A stretch of DNA of 64,000 bases. It comes from Ancylomarina sp048268005 (GTDB lineage Bacteria; Bacteroidota; Bacteroidia; Bacteroidales; Marinifilaceae). A program made the position numbers and the translations under genes. The stretch is from assembly GCA_048268005.1 (NCBI GenBank), contig JBLWWJ010000004.1, positions 310,001 through 374,000 of the forward strand, given 5' to 3'. Of the stretch, positions 16,914 through 24,668 are shown one piece after another. The notes beneath the pieces are model-generated. The model did not search any database. It was not told the origin of the DNA and saw only the letters and a program-made list of their open reading frames with translations. The number at the start of each line of letters is the position of its first letter. Positions within the stretch are counted from its first letter, which is position 1.

Positions 16914-16960
16914 TTGTATAAAATTAAAGTGTTAGTATAGGTTAATTGATTATTGAATTA

Positions 16961-17443
16961 TTAGGACATATGTTTTAGGTTGATTGCATATAAAGCAATA
17001 AAAAGTAATGAGAAAAAGCCTGAGAAGAAAATAGACATACTTACCATTAAATTCCAGCCTAAGATGATAGGCCCAATAGTTAGGAAGCCTACCTGTGCAG
17101 CAATATAAATATAGAAACCAATTTTTTTCAATTTAAACATGTAGAGAGCACCAACAATACTTAGAGCACTAAAAATGAATTTTAATAAAGAAATAGTGAA
17201 GATATTCTCCATGGCTAGAATTGCGACATTTAGCATTTCTTCAACAAATTTATCTCCTGGGTTGTTTCCCAACTGCTGAAATGCGTCGTTAAACATTGAA
17301 GGCTCAAAGAAGTCCATAAAGGGAGAAATGAACATAGACATAAGATTTCCCATTACACCCAACCCACTTCCTATAAAAGTTAGTACACAAAGTACTGTTA
17401 ATAGGGCAGGGCGAGGTGTTGGATGTACTGATATCGTTTCCAT
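16961..17443 (-). CDS. four-helix membrane protein, paralogue of the previous gene
   Basis: This 160-residue protein has the same four-helix layout and ends (RPALLTVLCVLTFIGSG ... LYAINLKHMS) as its downstream neighbour, 47 nt away on the same strand. The two are probably co-transcribed. The shared cytoplasmic-looking FKLKKxGFY segment between helices 2 and 3 is the most conserved internal part. Function is unknown; I do not recognise the family beyond its occurrence in Bacteroidota. Confidence 0.8.
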   Translation of the reverse strand: METISVHPTPRPALLTVLCVLTFIGSGLGVMGNLMSMFISPFMDFFEPSMFNDAFQQLGNNPGDKFVEEMLNVAILAMENIFTISLLKFIFSALSIVGALYMFKLKKIGFYIYIAAQVGFLTIGPIILGWNLMVSMSIFFSGFFSLLFIALYAINLKHMS

Positions 17444-17913
17444 ATTAGATTTTGTTTAGTGTTACTCGTTATCTAATTAAGCATTGTTTTTTGATGGTAA
17501 TAAATGTACAAAAAAGGATACAATTTATTACATAAAATAGATAAGTACTGTAAACAACTCGATTTTGATATCTCTGGTTCCCATGAATAGGAATAAACGA
17601 GGAAATGAATTCTTAATTTTCTATCATTAAATTATATTGATTATTAGTCGTTTATTCTATTATTTAAAAGCTATTGTAAAAAAGGTCTTAAATATTTTTT
17701 TAATAGGTCTAATTGTCTATTTTTGGGAAATTGAAAAGAGGTGAAAAATATGCTTTTAAAAAGGTAATTATAACTTGTAATTCAGTAGGTTGTAATTGAT
17801 TTGATTAGACCTTGATTCAAACGATTTGAGTTTTGATTTTAATGAATTTTTGAGATCAAACTTACAGAATAGCACTGACAGATTTTATAAAATAAACAAA
17901 AGAAAAAACAACA
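17444..17913. other. 470-nt intergenic region upstream of glyA
   Basis: Very AT-rich gap between divergent genes. It contains a -7 promoter match at 17718-17725. I looked for a glycine or other riboswitch and see none, and there is no credible ORF. Confidence 0.5.
17718..17725 (+). promoter_or_regulatory. candidate -7 element for glyA
   Basis: TATTTTTG matches TAnnTTTG. It would give a 5' leader of about 180 nt. The -33 region is only T-rich, so the match is partial. Confidence 0.4.
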
Positions 17914-19194
17914 ATGGAAAGAGATACTCTTATTTTCGACCTGATTGGACAAGAACACAATCGTCAGAAAGAAGGAATCGAATTGATCGCTTCAGAGAAC
18001 TTCGTAAGTGAGCAGGTTATGCAAGCTATGGGTTCATGTTTAACTAACAAGTATGCTGAAGGTTATCCTGGTAAGCGTTACTATGGTGGTTGTCAGATTG
18101 TTGATCAGACTGAGCAATTGGCAATTGATAGAGCTTGTGAATTATTTGGTGCAGAGTATGCTAATGTTCAGCCTCACTCAGGTGCTCAAGCGAATGCAGC
18201 AGTATTCTATGCTTGTATGAAACCTGGTGATACTTTCTTGGGATTAGATTTGGCACACGGTGGTCACCTTTCTCATGGTTCTCCTGTAAACCTTTCAGGT
18301 AACCTTTATAATCCTGTGGCTTATCACGTAAGTGAAGAAACAGGAATGGTTGATTATGATGAAGTAGAGAAATTAGCTTTGGAGAATAATCCAAAAATGA
18401 TTGTAGCAGGTGCTTCTGCATACTCAAGAGACTGGGATTTCCCTCGTTTACGTGAGATTGCTGATAAGGTAGGTGCTATTTTAATGGCTGATATTGCTCA
18501 CCCTGCAGGATTAATTGCAAAGGGATTATTGAGTAATCCAGTTCCTCATTGTCACGTTTGTACAACTACTACTCACAAAACACTTCGTGGACCTCGTGGT
18601 GGTTTGATCATCGTAGGAAAAGATTTCCCAAATCCATTTGGAGCTAAAACACCTAAAGGTGAAACAAAGATGATGTCTGCAGTATTGGATTTTGCAGTAT
18701 TCCCAGGACAACAAGGTGGTCCTTTGGAGCACGTTATCGCTGCTAAAGCTGTTGCTTTTGGTGAAGCTTTAACTGATAGCTACAAGGAATATGCAATTCA
18801 AATGCAGAAGAATGCTAAGGTTATGGCTGAAGAGTTCATGAAACTTGGTTATAAAGTTATTTCTGACGGTACTGATAACCACTCTATGTTGGTTGACCTT
18901 CGTTCTAAATTTCCTGAGATTACAGGTAAAAAAGTTGAAAATGTATTGGTGAAAGCTGATATTACTATCAACAAGAACATGGTGCCTTTCGATACTCGTT
19001 CTCCATTCTCAACTTCAGGTATTCGTGTGGGTACGCCAGCTATTACGACTCGTGGTCTTAAAGAAGCAGAAATGCCAATTATCGTTGCTATGATTGATGA
19101 GGTAATCTCTAATATCGATAACGAAGAAGTAATTACTTCTGTTAAAACTCGTGTAAATGAATTGATGACTGAGCGTCCAATTTTCGCTTGGTAA
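17914..19194 (+). CDS. glyA: serine hydroxymethyltransferase
   Basis: This 426-residue PLP enzyme of the cytoplasm interconverts serine and glycine with tetrahydrofolate, supplying one-carbon units. Motifs: ELIASENFVS at the N-terminus, KYAEGYPGKRYYGGC, the LAHGGHLSHG segment, and the PLP-lysine region TTTTHKTLRGPRGG. The C-terminal NTRSPF-type folate region is present as DTRSPFSTSGIRVGTPA. Codon use is markedly biased (many GCT, GGT and CGT), consistent with high expression. It is monocistronic, with its own terminator. Confidence 0.98.
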   Translation: MERDTLIFDLIGQEHNRQKEGIELIASENFVSEQVMQAMGSCLTNKYAEGYPGKRYYGGCQIVDQTEQLAIDRACELFGAEYANVQPHSGAQANAAVFYACMKPGDTFLGLDLAHGGHLSHGSPVNLSGNLYNPVAYHVSEETGMVDYDEVEKLALENNPKMIVAGASAYSRDWDFPRLREIADKVGAILMADIAHPAGLIAKGLLSNPVPHCHVCTTTTHKTLRGPRGGLIIVGKDFPNPFGAKTPKGETKMMSAVLDFAVFPGQQGGPLEHVIAAKAVAFGEALTDSYKEYAIQMQKNAKVMAEEFMKLGYKVISDGTDNHSMLVDLRSKFPEITGKKVENVLVKADITINKNMVPFDTRSPFSTSGIRVGTPAITTRGLKEAEMPIIVAMIDEVISNIDNEEVITSVKTRVNELMTERPIFAW

Positions 19195-19215
19195 TCTTTT
19201 ATTACTGATATATTT

Positions 19216-19248
19216 TAAAGGCTGCCCAATGGGTGGCCTTTATTTTTA
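19216..19248 (+). terminator. intrinsic terminator of glyA
   Basis: AAAGGC(T)GCCC pairs with GGGT(G)GCCTTT across an AAT loop, followed by ATTTTT. Confidence 0.88.
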
Positions 19249-19288
19249 TACCTTGTCAATGTTTTATTGATTTTAGTTTGGATAAATT

Positions 19289-20065
19289 ATGGAATGGTAC
19301 TCATATATTTTAGTTGTCTTAGCAGGTGTTTTTGCTGGTTTTATCAATGTCTTAGCAGGTAGTGGATCAATTTTAATTCTGGCCCTTCTCATGTTTTTAG
19401 GTATGCCAGCAAATGTGGCTAATGGCACCTTGAGAATTGCCATCTTAATGCAAAATATTGTTGGAGTAGCTAGTTTTAAACAGCAGAAAGTCTTCAATTA
19501 TAAAGAAGGGATAGGTTTGGCATTGCCGGCAATTGTGGGTTCTATTTTGGGAGCTATATTTGCTGTTAATATTAATGAGGAGATCATGGAGAAGACCATT
19601 GGTGCCATACTAATTGTACTTTTCTTTATTGTGCTTTATAAGCCGGACGCCTGGGTGAAAGGGCAAGTTGGTAAGATGGGTAAGAGGCCTACTATAAGCC
19701 AATATATTATTTTCTTTTTTATAGGATTCTATGGCGGGTTTATTCAGGCAGGAGTAGGCTTTTTCTTGCTTGCAGGACTGGTTCTTGGAGCTGGCTTTAA
19801 TTTGGTTAAAGCCAACGCAATAAAAATTTTCATTGTATTACTCTATACAATTTTTGCTCTAGCCGTATTTATTTATAACGATCAGATTGATTATAAAATT
19901 GGACTTATTCTGGGAATGGGTAATATGATTGGAGCATGGTTTGGGACTAGATTTGCTGTTAGTTGGGGAGCCAAATATGTTCGTTATATTTTAATGGGAG
20001 TTATTATTGTGGCTTCAATCAAATTCCTTGGTGTATTTGATCTGTTTATGATGATTTTGAAATAA
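19289..20065 (+). CDS. TSUP family transporter (TauE/SafE-like)
   Basis: This 258-residue protein has about eight transmembrane helices in two TauE/SafE halves. The signature GVFAGFINVLAGSGSILILALL in the first helices and FYGGFIQAGVGFFLLAGLVL in the second half are typical. TSUP proteins move sulfite, sulfonates or other organic anions across the inner membrane; the substrate here is unknown. The gene stands alone and converges on the tonB operon without a visible terminator. Confidence 0.9.
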   Translation: MEWYSYILVVLAGVFAGFINVLAGSGSILILALLMFLGMPANVANGTLRIAILMQNIVGVASFKQQKVFNYKEGIGLALPAIVGSILGAIFAVNINEEIMEKTIGAILIVLFFIVLYKPDAWVKGQVGKMGKRPTISQYIIFFFIGFYGGFIQAGVGFFLLAGLVLGAGFNLVKANAIKIFIVLLYTIFALAVFIYNDQIDYKIGLILGMGNMIGAWFGTRFAVSWGAKYVRYILMGVIIVASIKFLGVFDLFMMILK

Positions 20066-20116
20066 TAAGCTGATTAAAATCTAGCTAATGAGCAAGCATA
20101 GAGTTTCTATTTAACT

Positions 20117-21061
20117 CTAATCCAATTGGAAGTGGTAGGTGATGGTTCCGCGCTGATAGGCTGGGGCTTTATTATCTGAATTAAATTTAGCCTTTAAAGC
20201 AGCACTCTTGGCCGCTTCAAGCAAAGTAATGTTGGCAGTTGTAGATCCTGAAACTCCGGGGCGTGCGCTAGTCACTTTTCCATTACGGTCAACTGTTACT
20301 TCTACCACAACTTTTCCGCTTTCCTGAAGGTTATATTTTGGCTTGGGGATTGATATGGAATTTCTACCCTTTAGATCAAAAGAATAGCCATTATTACCTA
20401 ATCCATTACCAGTGTATTGGTTCGAATCAGGTGATCCATTTGTTTTTCCTTGATTACCAGAAGGAAAGGTTGTTCCTTGTGAACTGGCATTTGAAGAACC
20501 ACTACCAAATGCATTTTTTGTCTTGTTGTTGATCCTTGCAATTTTTTCCTGACGTGCAATCTCTGCCAATCTCTCACGTTCTAGTTCAGCTAACCTTTCT
20601 TGTTCAGCCCTTTCTTCTTCAAGTCTTTTTTGTTCTGCAATGCGTCTTTTTTCGGCTTCTATCTTTAAGGCTTTGGCTTGCTCTTCCTTTAATTTTTTAG
20701 CCTTTTCTTCTTTTGCTTTTTTTCGTGCAATTTCTTCGGCAGAAGGAAGAACCGGAGCATCTTCAGTATTTTGAGTTAAGATTTTCTCCTTGGGAGAAGT
20801 AGGCGTTTTTTTAGCCGGCTCTATTGCTTTTTTCTTTTTAACAGGCTTAGGCTTTGATTTTCTCGCTGGACGTGATTGTGACGGAGCAGGTCTTTTGTTA
20901 CCAGCTCCTTGATCAGTATTACCAAAGTTGATGAGAATACCTTCTTCTTCAGGTAAAGGTAGAGGTGTTCTAAAGCCAAAGAAAAATAGGAGTGCAATAA
21001 TTCCTGTGTGGAACAGTAATGTTCCCACAAATCCTATTCGTTTGCTTTTTGAATCCTCCAT
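20117..21061 (-). CDS. tonB: TonB-type energy transducer
   Basis: This 314-residue protein has one N-terminal membrane anchor (FVGTLLFHTGIIALLFFFGF). A Pro/Lys-rich spacer and a long charged coiled coil rich in Lys, Glu and Ala follow (about residues 105-180). A Gly/Ser/Asn-rich stretch precedes the C-terminal TonB domain (about 225-314, VVVEVTVDRNGKVTSARPGV ... ITYHFQLD). It transmits proton-motive force from ExbB/ExbD to outer-membrane receptors, or acts in a TolA-like role; the TolA-like coiled coil leaves that alternative open. It is the third gene of the exbB-exbD-tonB operon, 4 nt after exbD. Confidence 0.92.
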   Translation of the reverse strand: MEDSKSKRIGFVGTLLFHTGIIALLFFFGFRTPLPLPEEEGILINFGNTDQGAGNKRPAPSQSRPARKSKPKPVKKKKAIEPAKKTPTSPKEKILTQNTEDAPVLPSAEEIARKKAKEEKAKKLKEEQAKALKIEAEKRRIAEQKRLEEERAEQERLAELERERLAEIARQEKIARINNKTKNAFGSGSSNASSQGTTFPSGNQGKTNGSPDSNQYTGNGLGNNGYSFDLKGRNSISIPKPKYNLQESGKVVVEVTVDRNGKVTSARPGVSGSTTANITLLEAAKSAALKAKFNSDNKAPAYQRGTITYHFQLD

Positions 21062-21065
21062 ATAA

Positions 21066-21458
21066 TTATTTCGCTGATGTTGCTAAAATCAGTTTGTACT
21101 TATTGTTTTTAGCGATATTCATTACTCGTACAACTTGTTCCATAGGTACAGATTTATCAACATGTAGCGAGATTGTTGGATCTTCATGCTTAGCCAATAA
21201 ATTCTGTAATTTACCTTCTAACTTAGAAAAAGGAGTAGGAGTGGTCTCAATATAGTAATTGAAATGCTTATCAATCGATACAGAAGTAATCGGATTTGAA
21301 GCCGTTTGACTACTACTTTTAGGCAGTAATAACTTTAATGCGTTTGGTGCTATTAAAGTTGATGTTACCATAAAGAAGATCAACAATAAAAAAACAATAT
21401 CAGTCATTGATGACATGCTGAAATTGGCGTTGACTTTATTCCTAGATTTTAATGCCAT
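21066..21458 (-). CDS. exbD: ExbD/TolR-type biopolymer transport protein
   Basis: This 130-residue protein has one transmembrane helix with the proton-channel Asp (SSMTDIVFLLLIFFMV). A short periplasmic domain ends in VVRVMNIAKNNKYKLILAT, the usual ExbD finish. It is a partner of ExbB and TonB. It starts 8 nt after the exbB stop and is followed 4 nt later by tonB, a tight operon. Confidence 0.93.
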   Translation of the reverse strand: MALKSRNKVNANFSMSSMTDIVFLLLIFFMVTSTLIAPNALKLLLPKSSSQTASNPITSVSIDKHFNYYIETTPTPFSKLEGKLQNLLAKHEDPTISLHVDKSVPMEQVVRVMNIAKNNKYKLILATSAK

Positions 21459-21466
21459 AGCGTGAA

Positions 21467-22177
21467 TTACTTGATAGGTTCATTCAAAAGATCCATAAAT
21501 TCAGTTGTTGTAGCCTCCATTGTGAAAACGACTTTTTCAACCTTAGCAACTAAAATATTGTAGGCAAAATAAGCGATGATACCAACGATAAGACCAGCAA
21601 CAGTAGTAACCATAGCGGTATAAATACCATTAGCTAAAAGTGAAACATCGATATTGTTTCCTGCATTTGCCATGGCATAAAAGGCCTGAATCATCCCCAT
21701 TACTGTTCCAAGGAAGCCGATCATTGGTGCAGCACCTGCAACAGTAGCAAGTGTAGGTAAGTTTTTTTCAAGTTTAGAAACTTCCAAATTTCCGATATTC
21801 TCAATAGCTGCATTCACATCGTTCAATGGACGACCGATTCGCTTAACACCCTTTGAGATCATTCTTGAAACAGGTGTGTCATTGGTTTCACAAAGTGATA
21901 CAGCAGAATCAATTTTACCTTCATGAATGTAGTCTTTGATGCGATTCATGAAATTATCATCCTTCTTAGAGGCTTTTCTAATTGCGAAAAAACGTTCAAA
22001 GAAAATCCAAATTGCAATAACTGATAAGAAAAAAATAGGAAACATGATCCATCCACCTTTAAGGGCTAAATCGATAAAATTAAGTGTAATTTCAGTAGAT
22101 TCTGTTCCTGCTTCATTTATAATTTCCTCATTCTGAGCTATATTTTGAAGGCCCGCAAACATTGAAAGGTAATTCAT
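21467..22177 (-). CDS. exbB: MotA/TolQ/ExbB proton channel family protein
   Basis: This 236-residue protein has three transmembrane helices: WIMFPIFFLSVIAIWIFFER near the N-terminus, then LATVAGAAPMIGFLGTVMGM and AMVTTVAGLIVGIIAYFAYN. The GFLGTVxGM motif is diagnostic. It builds the pentameric channel around ExbD and converts proton flow to movement of TonB. It is the first gene of the operon; a strong hairpin with a T tract lies only 30 nt upstream of its start. Confidence 0.94.
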   Translation of the reverse strand: MNYLSMFAGLQNIAQNEEIINEAGTESTEITLNFIDLALKGGWIMFPIFFLSVIAIWIFFERFFAIRKASKKDDNFMNRIKDYIHEGKIDSAVSLCETNDTPVSRMISKGVKRIGRPLNDVNAAIENIGNLEVSKLEKNLPTLATVAGAAPMIGFLGTVMGMIQAFYAMANAGNNIDVSLLANGIYTAMVTTVAGLIVGIIAYFAYNILVAKVEKVVFTMEATTTEFMDLLNEPIK

Positions 22178-22206
22178 ATTGTCAATTTTCTGATTTGTCG
22201 ATATAT

Positions 22207-22242
22207 AAAAAAACGAGATATAATATAAAATATTATATCTCG
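22207..22242 (-). terminator. terminator of nhaD, close to the exbB start
   Basis: CGAGATATAATAT and ATATTATATCTCG form a perfect 13-bp stem with a 3-nt loop, followed on the minus strand by seven T. It lies between nhaD and exbB. Confidence 0.85.
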
Positions 22243-22344
22243 CTAAATTAATATTTGTAATTTCTTCTTCGACTATATCGAGAAGATTTTTTTCAATTTA
22301 CTTAAATCAAAAAACGAATGGTATTTCTACCATAGAATTATGAC

Positions 22345-23733
22345 TTATAAAATGTATGTTACTTGCAAATAGAAAGCAGCAGCCCCAGCCAAGTAACCGA
22401 TAAGTGCAAGAAGAGAAATCTTCTTTAAATACCAGATGAAATCAATTTTCTCCATTCCCATAGCAGCAACACCTGCAGCAGAACCAATAATTAAGATAGA
22501 TCCTCCTGTACCAGCACAGTATGCTAAGAATTTCCAGAATACACCATCTTGCATAAAATCTGCCACGTAACCTACAGTTTCAGGACCTGCAATATCGTAC
22601 ATACCCATTGCAGCAGCTACAAGAGGGACATTATCTACAATTGCTGAAAGGACACCAATAATCAAGTTGATACCGTAAACGTTATGTATGTTTGAATCTA
22701 ACCAGCTCGCTAAGATATCCAAATGACCAGCAGATTGCATACTTGCAACAGCTGAAAGAATACCTAAAAAGAATAAAACAGTAGGAACATCAACCTTCTT
22801 TAAAATGGCAGTTACATTTAGACGAGATTTATACTCTTTACCCTTATTGCGATGCATGATTTCTGTTACAACCCACATCACACCTAGTCCGAATAACATG
22901 CCTAAGTATGGTGGTAGATGGGTTACAGTTTTAAAAACCGGAACAAAAAGAAGTGCACATACACCTAAACATAAGATAAATAGTTGTTCTTTATGTGTGG
23001 TGTACTCTTTTCTGTGATCATCATTTATTTGTGGACGAGTAATATCACCTTTTAACCAGAAGCTTACTATAACAAGAGGAGCAAGCATGGTAACCAAACT
23101 TGGCATGATGACATGTCCAATAATATTTAAAGTTGTTACTTGTCCACCAATCCATAGCATAATGGTTGTAACATCACCAATAGGAGACCATGCACCACCG
23201 GCATTGGCAGCTAATACGACCATGGATGCGAAAAACCAACGGTCCTTCTGATTATCAATCAGTTTACGTATAAGAGCAACCAAAACAATAGTGGTTGTAA
23301 GATTATCTAAGGTTGCAGACATGAAGAAAGTAAGAATACTTAAAATCCAAAGTAGCTTTACTTTATTAGTAGTCTTAATTTTATCTGTAATAATTTTAAA
23401 ACCTTGATGCTGATCTACAATCTCAACAATGGTCATAGCTCCCAAAAGAAAGAATAGAATTGCTGCAATTTCAGAAAGATGATGAAGAACTTCATCATGA
23501 ACAATAAATTTCATCATCCCATCGACGGTATCTTTATCAGGATTAGCTAAAGCGAACTCATTCCATGCCGTACTTACTCCTGATGATAGGATGTCAACGC
23601 CTCCAAAAACATAAAGTGCCCAAGTTATTGTTCCTATAAGAAGAGCAGAAGCTGCCTTGTCAATTTTGAGTGGATGTTCGAGTGCAATTGCGATATAACC
23701 AAGAACGAAAACCACTACCATCAATACAAACAT
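22345..23733 (-). CDS. nhaD: NhaD-type sodium:proton antiporter
   Basis: This 462-residue protein has about 12 helices of the ion-transporter superfamily. NhaD-specific stretches are visible: ALEHPLKIDKAASALLIG at the start, TLDNLTTTIVLVALIRKL, and NAGGAWSPIGDVTTIMLW. The Asp and Thr residues of these membrane loops are important for Na+/Li+ transport in studied NhaD proteins. It exports Na+ from the cytoplasm in exchange for H+. It lies downstream of the V-ATPase operon on the same strand but behind a terminator, and shares a homologous upstream block with that operon. Confidence 0.95.
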   Translation of the reverse strand: MFVLMVVVFVLGYIAIALEHPLKIDKAASALLIGTITWALYVFGGVDILSSGVSTAWNEFALANPDKDTVDGMMKFIVHDEVLHHLSEIAAILFFLLGAMTIVEIVDQHQGFKIITDKIKTTNKVKLLWILSILTFFMSATLDNLTTTIVLVALIRKLIDNQKDRWFFASMVVLAANAGGAWSPIGDVTTIMLWIGGQVTTLNIIGHVIMPSLVTMLAPLVIVSFWLKGDITRPQINDDHRKEYTTHKEQLFILCLGVCALLFVPVFKTVTHLPPYLGMLFGLGVMWVVTEIMHRNKGKEYKSRLNVTAILKKVDVPTVLFFLGILSAVASMQSAGHLDILASWLDSNIHNVYGINLIIGVLSAIVDNVPLVAAAMGMYDIAGPETVGYVADFMQDGVFWKFLAYCAGTGGSILIIGSAAGVAAMGMEKIDFIWYLKKISLLALIGYLAGAAAFYLQVTYIL

Positions 23734-23772
23734 ATAGTGTAATTTAGATAGGTAAATAGATAGATTTAATGA

Positions 23773-23925
23773 GGGCGCTAAAGTAATAATATTTGTAAAA
23801 CTAAATGCACTTTGGAGAGTTAGAAATCTAAATTATACTTATAATCCTTTTATTTAAATTGAGTTTAAATTGTATTGATCATAATACGCAATTGAAGGTT
23901 CTATTTTTGATAAAAAGGGGAGTTA
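23773..23925 (-). promoter_or_regulatory. nhaD upstream block, homologous to the V-ATPase upstream block
   Basis: This stretch aligns without gaps to 31550-31702 at a constant offset of 7777. By eye, about 100 of 153 positions match overall and about 74 of 100 in the core. It contains the fully shared string TTTACAAATATTA (minus strand) and TAG(C/T)GCC. It starts 40 nt upstream of the nhaD ATG. It is probably a promoter and leader; the exact -33/-7 elements are unclear. Confidence 0.65.
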
Positions 23926-24048
23926 ATTATTGTAGGTGTATTAGTCTCAATTTGTTTTAAAGTGTCTTGAGTATTTATTTCATTGGCATTATACCAATTT
24001 AATTTTACTGATCGAGAGTGGTGTTAAGATGTTCCAGTAATAATACAA

Positions 24049-24086
24049 TAAAGGCAGAGATTCCATAAGAGGAATCTCTGCCTTTA
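24049..24086 (-). terminator. terminator of the V-type ATPase operon
   Basis: A 16-bp perfect stem (TAAAGGCAGAGATTCC with its complement, loop of 6) lies 87 nt after the ntpK stop. The following minus-strand sequence is only moderately T-rich. Confidence 0.8.
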
Positions 24087-24173
24087 ATATTATTGATAAA
24101 CCCTTGCTAATTGCAATTGCCTTTAACACGTGGTTTTATAAACACTGCAATATGCTAGCTGTCTTTCTCTAAT

Positions 24174-24635
24174 TTATGCTTGTGGAATTGCTCCCATACC
24201 GAATACCATAGCAAGAAGAGCCACTGTTTCCACGATACCCATTACTGCAATATACATACCTATTCCCGCTTTAGGATCATTTGCAAGGTTCATACAGGCT
24301 TTGGCACCTGTTTTTCCCTGAAGTACTGCAGAAGCACCAATTACCAATCCTACGCATAGTGATAAAATCATCTGATGACCATAACTCTCTGGAGAAAGAT
24401 TTGCGCCAATAAGTGCATTCATAAAAATCATACCATAAATCACCTGTGATAATGGCATACCAACTAATGCAAGAGCCATAGCAGGAAGTTTTTTCTTCTC
24501 AAGCACATATTTGTTCCACATGCCGATTGCACCCATGGCAGCTGTAGATGTTCCTATTGCAGATCCGATACCTGCTACACCTAATGCTATTGCGTGACCA
24601 CCAAAACCTTCTACTGTTGTCATTAATAAACTCAT
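24174..24635 (-). CDS. ntpK: V-type ATPase subunit K (membrane ring proteolipid)
   Basis: This 153-residue protein has four helices, the double-hairpin form of the rotor-ring subunit. Only the second hairpin has the essential carboxylate, Glu136 in GIVETVALLA. The residues matching the Na+ ligands of Enterococcus NtpK are Ser63-Gln64 (MPLSQVIYG), Gln106 (AVLQGK) and Glu136. This favours Na+ coupling, though H+ cannot be excluded. The ring passes ions through the membrane as the motor turns. It is the last gene of the operon, 33 nt after subunit I. Confidence 0.93.
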   Translation of the reverse strand: MSLLMTTVEGFGGHAIALGVAGIGSAIGTSTAAMGAIGMWNKYVLEKKKLPAMALALVGMPLSQVIYGMIFMNALIGANLSPESYGHQMILSLCVGLVIGASAVLQGKTGAKACMNLANDPKAGIGMYIAVMGIVETVALLAMVFGMGAIPQA

Positions 24636-24668
24636 ATCGTAAATTTTTAATTGTTATTCTTAAAATAG

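Larger units (their letters stand above)
23734..24173. other. 440-nt intergenic region between the V-ATPase operon and nhaD
   Basis: Contains the V-ATPase terminator hairpin (24049-24086) and the upstream block shared with the V-ATPase promoter region (23773-23925). No ORF is supported. Confidence 0.6.

Noticed and set aside
17444..17913. Possible glycine or folate riboswitch upstream of glyA
   Set aside because: No tandem aptamer-like stems or conserved GG/GA core could be found in this AT-rich sequence.
17826..18011. Short plus-strand ORF overlapping the glyA start
   Set aside because: It is in another frame over a highly conserved gene, with no independent support.
20418..20428. TTGGTTCGAATC, resembling a tRNA T-loop
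   Set aside because: It lies inside tonB, with no acceptor or anticodon stems around it.
22263..22295. Imperfect hairpin followed by seven T on the plus strand
   Set aside because: No plus-strand gene ends here, so there is nothing for it to terminate; the stem has a bulge.
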